A stretch of 64,000 nt of DNA from contig PUQB01000017.1 in assembly GCA_003024785.1 (NCBI GenBank), positions 124,001-188,000 of the forward strand, given 5' to 3'. Positions 55,201-64,000 of this stretch are shown piece by piece. This DNA comes from Selaginella tamariscina. Lineage: Eukaryota > Streptophyta > Lycopodiopsida > Selaginellales > Selaginellaceae. Position numbers and translations under genes: made by a program. The notes below the pieces were generated by a model that was not told where the DNA came from, searched no databases, and saw only the letters and a list, made by a program, of their open reading frames with translations. Position 1 is the first letter of the stretch, and each line of letters begins with the position of its first letter.

Positions 55201-56047
55201 CTTCATCATCTTCCTCTTCTTCATCCTCTCTTCTTCGTCGTCTTCTTCTTCCTCTTCTTCATGGTCTTCTTCTTCATCATCTTCGTCTTCTTCTTGGTCC
55301 TCTTCTTCATCATCTTCGATTTCTTCTTCGTCATCTTCATCTTCTTCTTCATTCTTTTTATAAAAGTTTCCTCTTCCTACAACCTTACTGCGCCGGCGCT
55401 GCATAAGAGCCTTTGGAATGTTCCTATGCACAGCGAGCTCTATAAGATGCCGAGACAGTTTCTTTAGCTCATCATCATGGCGCTGCCCAGCCTCAAACCG
55501 CGATATCATAATACAATTTGATGGGTTCATAATGAAATTCTGCCACCTATCATCCACCATGAGTACGCGATTCATCTTCCGTCCCAGCAGTGCGAGTTCC
55601 TTCACATATTTGGTGATCTTGCTTCTAATTTCTGTGCGTGACTCTCGGTATATCCTATGTGCAATTAAACCCTTAGGATCAATTGAGTCTAGGATCTCAT
55701 CTGTTGAAGATTAATATTATTCGCTGCAGTTTCTAGTGGATTATAAACTGATTAATACCTGCATATGGTTTTGTCCCGAATGTAAACACAACAATCTCAT
55801 ATATCCTGGCCATGTCTCGGAGAAACCGGCCCAGCCCTGGCCTCTTAGCTACACGGTACACTTTACGGTTCTCCTCTTCTTCGATATGGGCGTCGATTAG
55901 GGTTTGGTCCATGTCGAGTACCAGGGTGGGTCTGCCAAAGTTTCCCCCGACTGGGGTGGTAAGAGGTACCGTCCGGGCCGTAAGGATTTGGATCTCCGAT
56001 TGTGCTTTGTTTTGGGTTGTGTACGTGGATATAGGTGGTAATCCCAT
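55150..56047 (-). CDS. FCP1/SCP/TIM50-like (NIF-domain) DxDxT phosphatase with acidic tail, 2 exons
   Basis: Exons 55759-56047 and 55150-55700 encode 279 residues with an intact frame. The catalytic motif DMDQTLID (DxDxT/V, first Asp nucleophile) lies in GRPTLVLDMDQTLIDAHIEE, followed by AKRPGLGRFLRDMARIYEIV and VFTFGTKPYADEILDSIDPK, then VLMVDDRWQNFIMNPSNCIM. This is the HAD-type NLI-interacting-factor fold shared by RNA polymerase II CTD phosphatases, SCPs and TIM50. The C-terminus is about 55 residues of almost only Glu and Asp, then a basic end (KKRKMMKIMCTKRLREK). With no BRCT domain and no clear membrane segment, SCP-like or TIM50-like cannot be decided. The tail is encoded by a GAA/GAT-rich purine repeat and its end is duplicated downstream. 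The start is the ATG at 56047. Confidence 0.85.
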
Positions 56048-56100
56048 ATTCCTTTGGAACTTTTGTGTCTGGGATTTCCTTCCCTCTTTTTGTCATTTAA

Positions 56101-56280
56101 ATAGCATACCTTCGTATTGTCACCTTACCTTAATATTGCATATATGATAGCCTAGTTTTACTCGTCCAAATAGCATACCCTCGTATTGTCACCTTACCTT
56201 AATATTGCATATATAATAGCCTGATTTTACTCATCGTATTTTCACCTTACCTTAATATTGCATACATAATAGCAATTCAC
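56101..56280. repeat. Tandem repeat, about three copies of a 47-69-bp unit upstream of the phosphatase gene
   Basis: ATAGCATACCTTCGTATTGT followed by CACCTTACCTTAATATTGCA recurs at 56101, 56170 and, shortened, 56234. It begins 54 bp upstream of the start codon, so it is probably part of the promoter or leader. Confidence 0.85.
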
Positions 56281-56373
56281 CTTATATTAGCATAGGGTTC
56301 AGGGTTTAACGGTCTTGCCACATGAAAATGAAACTTTTCATGCTTACTAGGACACACCGTTTGCCTCTATTGA

Positions 56374-56470
56374 CCACGTCATGTACCCTTTTGCCACGTC
56401 ATATTATAAAGCAACCCTTTTTGCCACGTCAGATGATATGAAGAGATCTTTACCTCTATTGACCACGTCA
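56374..56470. promoter_or_regulatory. Cluster of four CCACGTCA elements
   Basis: CCACGTCA occurs at 56374-56381, 56394-56401, 56424-56431 and 56463-56470. Two are within TTTTGCCACGTCA and two within CTCTATTGACCACGTCA, so the region is itself duplicated. ACGT-core boxes of this kind bind bZIP factors in plants. The cluster lies 330-420 bp upstream of the phosphatase start. Confidence 0.5.
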
Positions 56471-57310
56471 CATACCCTTTTTATCCAATAATATTACATT
56501 ACAGCCATCGTATATTTTTATTTCTTTACTAACAAAGATTCACATGCATACATATATACATGTGTGTGTGTGTGTGTGTTATACCATTGTTAAACTCTAA
56601 TACTCTTACACAAATGAGGTTTTTAGATATAAATCAAGGCAAGAAAATTCATATATCATCAAACGGTATGAGCACTTCAATTATTTTGGCTACCCTAATA
56701 GTACTAGAATATTCTATATCAAGTATAGAATATTTTTCATCAATATCTTACAAATTTGCTCAAGTCCATTTTAAAATAAGTTTTCATTATACTGTTGGAA
56801 GTCTACTTACTTTCTTGGTTTAATGATTACTTATGCATTGCAAGTCATGGATAAATGTCATCGTATAATATATATGTGTATATGTAAACACTATTCAAAT
56901 ATTAAAAATCTAGATAAAATTATTAAAATAAAATTTAAAAATTATAAACCATGTATGCTGGTAATGCATATAATATAAATATGTATGTGGCTCATTAATT
57001 TTTTTAGGCTCATTCAAAAAATTTTGGTTTACCACTAAGGTTTAAGTTATATATTAAAAATAAAATGAATTTGAATAGGTTGATACTGAAGTTCATCATA
57101 AACTTCATATTAATTTATAAAATAAATTAAAAACTCTCAAACTTTACAATGAACTTATATGAGTTTAATAATAATGAATTTTTATATAAGTTCGATCATA
57201 ATAAAAGTTGTAACCAATATGACATTGATTGGTCATTAACTATTTTGACTATTTATTGACTGTTGTTTAATAATGTTTAAATGTCTTGAATATAAATCAT
57301 TGTTAATAAA

Positions 57311-57530
57311 AAAATCTAATGGACTTTCAAGTTTATATATTATTGTTCATAATAAATTGGATTCTTATAAATTATTATTAAATGAAAAATCTAATGGACT
57401 TTCAAGGCTGTATGCTATTGTTCATAATAAATTTAGATTCTTATAAACCATTGTTAACCAAAAAAATCTAATGGACTTTTAAGTTTATATATTATTGTTG
57501 GTATTAAATTCATATTGACCATAAATTAAA
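57311..57530 (+). repeat. Tandem repeat, three copies of about 78 bp
   Basis: AAATCTAATGGACTTTCAAG starts units near 57311, 57390 and 57466. Each continues with TTATATATTATTGTTCATAA or a near variant. Unit differences are few. Confidence 0.8.
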
Positions 57531-58171
57531 CTCATTAAAACCCATTGACTCCACTTATTAATTTAAAATTTAATCAATCCCACTCTACATGGTTCAAACA
57601 CACCTATATATTCATTTCCATATTAATTTTCATATATATGAATTATTTTTGAAGTCATCGTCTTCCTTCAAATAAACCATCTCTTTTTAAATTTATTAAT
57701 CATTAATAAATTCTGTTTATTATAAACATCATAATTGATACTTGATGATGTAAATTTGCATGTGTAATGTAATACATTACAGTATTATCTTTTTTAAAAG
57801 AACACTTCTAATGATGAAACTTAAAAAGGATTTTAGACACATTTATAATTATTTTATTTTAAGTAACTATCATAATAATATATAAATAAGAAAAATCATG
57901 AATATTAGTAATTTAAGAATTAATTTTTTAAAATAGTCTTTTTACCACTAATGTATCTATTTAAAAAGCATATTCCGATATTTTGCATGTTTAATGTACA
58001 ATTTTACACACATTATACATGGATTGTTTAGCATATTATAATTTTAATAAAATATTTTGTTATTTTCATAATGAGTAAATTTATTAAATTTAAGTGTAAA
58101 TTAAAGCTTTAAATCCACAATGGAAAACAATTTAGGCATACTTATTCATTACAAAAGAAAGTAACTTTTAA

Positions 58172-58203
58172 AGGGTTTAGGGTTTTCCCCTAAACCCTAA
58201 ACC
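58172..58203. repeat. Interstitial telomere-like inverted repeat
   Basis: GGGTTTAGGGTTTT and CCCCTAAACCCTAAACC face each other with almost no spacer. Both halves are the plant telomere word TTTAGGG in opposite orientations. It could be a head-to-head relic of telomere sequence inserted at a break, or a chance telo-box palindrome. Confidence 0.7.
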
Positions 58204-58936
58204 ATTTAAAAGGATAGGGGAAGGGTTTTAAAACACTTTATATATGTATGTGTACGGTGTGCATGTGTTATGTAGATATAAAATATACTTTGAGTATATG
58301 TTCGTTTAAATACATGAGTGTACACACACACACACAATGCATACATACTATGTGTGTGAGTGTGTGTCTGTCTCGCTTTTATGGATTAAGGGAAGATGTA
58401 TGCGTACACATATATAATATACATAATTATACGCATGTATATATAAGTATATGTAAATAAACATGTATCCTTAGGGTTCTTCAGCAGTAGTTACATATAA
58501 ATAATATTAATTAAATATATCTATATAAATGTATAAATAAGTATGCCTATGTGTGTAAAGAGAAGATATACTCTGTATACATTTTTATAATATACATGTA
58601 CAGACATTTCTCGGTTTGTTGCCTACACACGCAGCGTGTATATATATATACCTTTGCAGCACAATGTAAATAAGAACAATAACACATTGTCAATGTGATT
58701 GATTTAATATATATATAGATGTTTATAGTATAAAATAAACTTAATAATTAACTTTTACATAAATTATAAATTTTACTTATCAATTTTTCAAATCAGCAAA
58801 TATTATTAGCAGTAGTATATTGAATATTAATTAGTATAAATGCCATTATTTGTTTTACATCATTATAATCATATTTAAATTACAAGTTAATTTTAGATAA
58901 GTATATACTCTATATTCACTATATACTTATCCCTCT

Positions 58937-59119
58937 ATGGCGTTGCTGCAGGGCGCTTTGCCTTGTGTATTTACATGGCCAAAGCAACCCTCCTTGTGTA
59001 ATACCCAGAAGCCCAGTCACAAGGCATTCAAGAACAATGCAAAACATCACATGTTACAGCACGCGGTACTTTATACACACACGCATGCACGCACGCACAC
59101 ATACACACACTCATGCGGA

Positions 59120-59201
<82 letters not shown>

Positions 59202-59375
59202 GGTGCAATGGCACGGCTTTCAGTTCCATTATCAGATGTTAATGGGTTTGCCACTACAAGGGTGGATACACATTCAACAGTTAGCATCACAATTCTTGGT
59301 GCTTCAGGTGTGTGTATATATCGCAAGGACGCGCACGCCCCCCCCCCCCCCCCCCCCATACACACACACACAATA

Positions 59376-59406
<31 letters not shown>

Positions 59407-60187
59407 CACACACGCCTGTATATATAACATAATATGTATTCATATGTTATTTATATAGATGTTAGTAGTAAATATAATTTGTAAAATAATACATATTATC
59501 TGGTAAATATCTAGTTAAATAGAACACACACACACACACACACACGATACGAGAGGGGCATTCCTACTATGCATATAATGTCATTTAGCATATGAACTAT
59601 GTGTATACCGTCTCCGTGTGTATACATTAAATATAGTTGATACATTATACAATATATATGTATGCATGGGAATATCTGTTAATGAGATCATATACAGAGA
59701 GAGAGAACCTTTAGTGTATATATAGCATATAACAGATATATACGTATGTGAGTATGGTATTATTCAGGTGATCTTGCAAAGAAGAAAATCTTCCCTGCTT
59801 TATTTGCCTTATATTATGAAGGCCATCTTCCTCAGGTAATTACTTTCTTATTATGTATACATACATACATACATACATACATATGTATGTGCATGTATTT
59901 TAATACGTACACATAGACAGATATGTATGTGTATATTTATATATACATTTGGAATTAAAGCTTTGTTCTTACATTAACAGCACTTTACAGTGTGCGGATA
60001 TGCAAGGAGTAAAATGACAGACGAGGAAATGCGTTCAAAAATCAGTACACTACTTACATGCAGAATAGACAGCAGGTTTTATTAATTAATATATTAATTT
60101 TATTATATTAAACTCGCATATTTTAGTTATACTAGTATTATATAATTATTAATAAAATGCTATTTTATATTGTATATTATATTATTG

Positions 60188-60263
<76 letters not shown>

Positions 60264-61223
60264 TGAAAACTGTGAAGACAAGATGGGGAGCTTTCTAGGC
60301 CGCTGTTTTTTATCAGTCTGGGCAATACGACTCCTTGGAAGATTTTTCAGAACTGGATGAAAAACTCAAACAACAAGAGGTTTAATTAAATATATAATTA
60401 ATTATTATATTAATTAAATGAATAGCTAATTAATTAGTTGATAGTTTACTAATATACTAATTAATTATTAAATGTTTTGTATAGCAAGGGAGATCTGCAA
60501 ACAGGCTGTTTTATTTATCTATTCCTCCCAACGTGTTTATTGACGTGGCAAAATGTGCTAGTTTGAGTGCCTCCTCCCGTAATGGATGGACACGTGTCAT
60601 TGTTGAGAAGCCATTTGGACGTGACTCAGAGTCGTCAGCACAGTTAACTAATGGACTTAAACAATATTTAACTGAAGACCAAATTTACAGGTATTTTATA
60701 TATTAAAACTTATAAATTCATGTTTTATTTGTTGTTAAGAAATTTATTAATTATTAATAATTTATTAATTAGTTTTAATTTTATTTAATTAAATTTATTT
60801 AATTAATTTTATTAAATAGGATTGATCATTACCTTGGAAAAGAACTTGTGGAAAACCTTTCAGTATTACGTTTCTCAAACTTGGTATTTGAGCCACTTTG
60901 GTCGAGAGATTATATACGTAATGTACAGATTATATTTTCTGAGGACTTCGGTACTGAAGGTAGAGGAGGGTGAGGATATAGTTAATTATTTATAAATTAA
61001 ACTATTTATTTAATTTTAAACTAATTAATTTAATTTTATTTTTAAATCAGGTATTTTGATAGTTATGGAATAATTAGAGACATTATGCAAAACCATTTAC
61101 TTCAGATTGTTGCATTGTTTGCAATGGAGCCTCCTGTGAGCCTCGATGCAGAAGATATACGTAATGAAAAGGTTCATATCTTATTTAATTATATTAATAT
61201 ACTTCCTATTAAACTTTAATTAT

Positions 61224-61319
<96 letters not shown>

Positions 61320-61624
61320 CTACTGAATAAAGAAACTAGTTATATATATTTAATAAAAAAAAAATAGCAATATTTTAATAAACTATTATTTAGGTGAAAG
61401 TGTTAAAATCAATGAAACCATTAAAACTGGAGGACGTGGCAATTGGACAGTATAAAGGATACAGTAAAAACGGTATAAGATTCCCTGGATATACCGATGA
61501 TCCGACGGTTCCGAGTAACAGTATCACTCCCACATTTGCAGCAGCGGCTATGTTCATTGATAATGCTCGATGGGATGACGTTCCTTTCTTAATGAAAGCT
61601 GGCAAAGCTTTACAAACTAGACGG

Positions 61625-61699
<75 letters not shown>

Positions 61700-62951
61700 A
61701 TATATTATATATTACACACGCACGCACGCACGCACATTGTGTGTGTGTGTGTGTGTGTTTATGTACTTGTTTTGTAGAACGGAGATACGCGTGCAGTATA
61801 GGCACGTACCGGGGAACCTGTTTAAGAGCAACCTTGGTTCTGATTTGGATAAGGCAACCAATGAACTCGTTATCCGAGTTCAACCTGACGAGGCCATCTA
61901 CCTTAAAATAAACAACAAGGTCCCTGGTTTAGGAATGAGACTTGATAGAAGCAACTTAAACCTGCTGTACGCAGACAGGTGCGTGCGTGCGTGTGTGTAT
62001 TTGTGTGTATATGAAGGCATACATATACACTCACAGTCACATATGTACATTTGTGCATATATACATGAATACCTCCTGTATACACACATTATCTCAGGTG
62101 CTCTCTCTCTCTCTCTCTAAACCTGCTGCACGCAGACAGGTGCGTGCGTGCGTGCGTGTAGTTGTGCATATATGAAGGCATGCATATACACTCACAGTCA
62201 TATGTACATTACTCAACATATGTGTGCATATATACATGAATACCTCCTGTATACACACATTATCTCAGGTGCTCTCTCTCTCTCTAAACCTGCTGTACGC
62301 AGACAGGTCGTGTGTGTAGTTGTGCATATATGAAGACACTCACAGTCATATGTACATTACTTAACATATGTGTGCATATATACATGAATACCTCCTGTAT
62401 ACACACATTATCTCAGGTGCTCTTTGTCTCTCTCTAAACCTGCTGTACGCAGACAGGTGCGTGCGTGCCTGTGTGTAGTTGTGCATATGAAGGCATACAC
62501 ATACACTGTACATTACTTAACATATGTGTGCATATATACATGAATACCTCCTGTATACACACATTATCGCAGGTGCTCTCTCTCTCTCTCTCTCCCCGAT
62601 GCAGACATGCAGGAGTTTCAAACATATATATTAAAATGTAGTAAAATTTTACTATATTATAACATATGAAAATAATTTATTAATATATAAATAATATATA
62701 TGATTTTATATAGATATTCGAAGGAGATACCAGATGCATATGAGAGGCTGCTACTTGATGCTATAGCAGGAGAGAGGAGGTTGTTCATAAGAAGTGATGA
62801 GCTGGATGCTGCGTGGGCTGTGTTTACGCCGCTGTTGAAGGAGATGGAGAAGAAGAAGGTGCCTCCTGAGTTGTATCCTTATGGAAGTCGAGGCCCCGTT
62901 GGTGCTCACTATCTTGCTGCTAAACACAATGTACGCTGGGGTGACGTATAA
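58937..62951 (+). CDS. G6PD: Plastid-type glucose-6-phosphate dehydrogenase, 11 exons
   Basis: Exons 58937-59065, 59203-59307, 59768-59835, 59981-60075, 60264-60379, 60485-60690, 60820-60969, 61051-61171, 61394-61623, 61778-61978, 62714-62951 (about 552 residues). The enzyme oxidises glucose-6-phosphate with NADP+, opening the oxidative pentose-phosphate pathway. Motifs: [20 protein letters not shown] (dinucleotide-binding GASGDLA), [36 protein letters not shown] (active-site RIDHYLGKE), [40 protein letters not shown]. The sequence and an N-terminal extension ([20 protein letters not shown]) fit the plastid P type. The phase of exon 1 does not match exon 2 by one base, so the first exon or start is uncertain. 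Exon 5 has an extra T in the run near 60306, probably a consensus error. Intron 10 contains repeated splice-site-bearing units. Confidence 0.95.
59121..59201 (+). repeat. (CT)n(AT)n tract forming the acceptor of G6PDH intron 1
   Basis: A CT run of more than 50 bp, then an AT run, end directly in the acceptor AG (59201-59202). The microsatellite itself serves as the polypyrimidine tract. The frames over it are low-complexity artefacts. Confidence 0.9.
59338..59357 (+). repeat. Poly-C run of 20
   Basis: Twenty C in G6PDH intron 2, followed by CA and AT runs. Its length in the assembly should not be trusted. Confidence 0.85.
60191..60260 (+). repeat. (CT)n(AT)n tract forming the acceptor of G6PDH intron 4
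   Basis: The same design as intron 1: a CT run, then an AT run, then CACAG at the acceptor of exon 5 (60264). Confidence 0.9.
61225..61318 (+). repeat. (AT)n(GA)n microsatellite in G6PDH intron 8
   Basis: TA dinucleotides followed by about 70 bp of GA, a sense-strand purine tract in mid-intron. Confidence 0.9.
61627..61694 (+). repeat. (CT)n microsatellite just after a splice donor
   Basis: A CT run of about 68 bp starts 3 bases past the donor of G6PDH exon 9 (61623). Confidence 0.9.
61957..62600 (+). repeat. Tandem array of exon-end plus donor units in G6PDH intron 10
   Basis: The last 22 nt of exon 10 (TAAACCTGCTGTACGCAGACAG, 61957-61978) with the donor GTGCGTGCG recur at 62118-62139, 62285-62306 and 62435-62456; a degraded fourth copy lies near 62590. 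Each repeat is preceded by the acceptor-like TTATCTCAG and a (CT)n run. The period is 150-167 bp. The array spans most of the intron between exons 10 and 11. Confidence 0.9.
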
Positions 62952-64000
62952 TATACACATGTGTGTATATGTGTGTGCGTGTGGGGTTCATTTTGAATAT
63001 ATATGTATATTTTTAATTTATGGTCTCATTAGTTAGCTTAGTAGCAAAACCATGGATACAACATTTACGCGCGCACACACACAGGTTCCATATGTATATC
63101 CATTTTATATATATTGTCTCACACTCACATGTCTAGGTGCTCAGTATCTAGCTTCTAAGTATATACGTGTAGATTTGTAGATTCAAACACACACATCTGT
63201 GTGTGTATATGTCCTGGTGTTTATACACAGAATATAATCTCCTTAAGGTTTTAAGGGATTCGAACTCACGTTAGAGTTCATTGTCATTATTATGGAAACA
63301 AAAAAAAAACATACATATGCATCAAAACCTTAGTTATATTGTAACAAGAACCATTTACAAATATAATTAGTATGGTTCTCATAAATTTTATATTAAAAAG
63401 CAATTATATATAGACTATACACATGTAATCCGATAGTAATACACGCCCCACACATAATCTATAGTATACATATATTACGTATGTATGTACCCAAGATTCT
63501 CGGTAGAATCGAATAAAAAATAATAATTTTAAAGTAAGTAATTTATTACAAGGTTATATTATGTACTGATGTACATATATCGATTTAAATATAGTTATAA
63601 CATAAACAAATTATATTTCCATATCAAATTTTAAAAAAGCAATAATGAAAATTCAAAAACTTTTAACATGTATATTATAAAGGATGTGCATTGGTTACGC
63701 AAAAAGATTAACATCTCAAAGATTATATAGATAGTTTGATGTTACATATTACTAATGATTATAAGAGAGTTACAACATATAAATATTTTATATTTTTAAT
63801 CACTCCATATAATATTTATAGATTTATTCATAGAATATACTCTAGCATATTCCGTTAGAGCCATGTGGAGATGGCGGCTGTCGCAGGCAAATAATAGTTA
63901 TTATTATTATTATATATAAAATTCAAATTTATATTTGTAATATAATTAAAATTGATAGTAATGTATATATTATATTGCATTATACAGCTTGGAGAAACTA
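62952..64000. other. AT-rich terminal stretch
   Basis: Downstream of G6PDH. No gene, intact tRNA or element recognised. A T-arm-like ATTCGAACTCAC near 63254 has no matching D or anticodon arm. Confidence 0.55.

Larger units (their letters stand above)
56480..58930. other. AT-rich intergenic DNA
   Basis: A plus-strand frame at 56560-56823 (about 87 codons, with ILATLIVLEYSISSIEYFSS) has no family I recognise and looks like chance in AT-rich DNA. The rest holds small repeats listed separately and GT/CA runs near 56561 and 58325. Confidence 0.55.

Noticed and set aside
56560-56823. Plus-strand frame of about 87 codons with a hydrophobic stretch
   Set aside because: No family resemblance, starts inside a GT run, and lies in AT-rich DNA where such frames arise by chance.
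63240-63300. T-arm-like ATTCGAACTCAC suggesting a tRNA on the minus strand
   Set aside because: No acceptor, D or anticodon arm can be matched; at most a remote tRNA-derived scrap.

Overview
The window is nuclear DNA of a green plant-lineage eukaryote, most likely a streptophyte alga or seedless plant; I cannot name the species. Support: plant-type protein families (chloroplast Obg GTPase with an N-terminal extension, plant N-acetylglutamate synthase, plastid P-type glucose-6-phosphate dehydrogenase, plant RluA-class pseudouridine synthases, a secreted gamma-glutamyl hydrolase), telo-boxes (AAACCCTA) beside several start codons, plant-type tRNA-Ala(UGC) and tRNA-Val(AAC), a LINE with a plant zf-RVT-like end, and a Ty3/gypsy fossil. 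Intergenic DNA is very AT-rich. Most genes are cut into many short exons by introns rich in (GT)n, (CT)n and (AT)n.

Layout. 1-1084: 3' part of PRP31, intronless here. 1.1-14.4 kb: no intact gene; a tRNA-like relic, a GC-rich island (1.48-2.06 kb), a LINE fossil (7.44-9.24 kb), and large diverged direct repeats carrying tRNA-Ala copies. 14.4-22.7 kb: NUP54 (minus) and N-acetylglutamate synthase (plus), divergent from a 96-bp shared promoter. 22.7-27.5 kb: gene desert. 27.5-39.5 kb: three minus-strand genes in a row, chloroplast Obg (27490-33129), gamma-glutamyl hydrolase (33347-35838) and an RluA-type pseudouridine synthase (36497-39511). 39.5-44.9 kb: desert with a 1-kb direct duplication. 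44955-45741: TIM10 (plus), convergent with a second, PUS7-like pseudouridine synthase (45859-49210, minus), which is divergent from an intact tRNA-Val. 49.6-52.3 kb: broken Ty3/gypsy copy. 53.1-54.0 kb: foldback repeat. 54.2-56.05 kb: DxDxT phosphatase (minus) whose 3' end is tandemly repeated downstream. 56.1-58.2 kb: repeat-rich intergenic DNA. 58937-62951: plastid glucose-6-phosphate dehydrogenase (plus). The last kilobase holds nothing I recognise.

The genes are housekeeping functions with no operon or cluster logic: splicing, nuclear pore, arginine synthesis, plastid ribosome biogenesis, folate turnover, RNA modification, mitochondrial import and plastid NADPH supply. I see no CRISPR array, no prokaryotic system and no convincing new multi-gene system. 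The unusual signals are structural: splice-site-bearing tandem repeats in the G6PDH gene (one a 42-nt in-frame candidate cassette exon), tandem duplication of a gene 3' end, FG-repeat exons of one phase class, a NAGS gene interrupted by about a dozen small indels, tRNA-bearing segmental duplications, and an approximately 290-bp-arm foldback.
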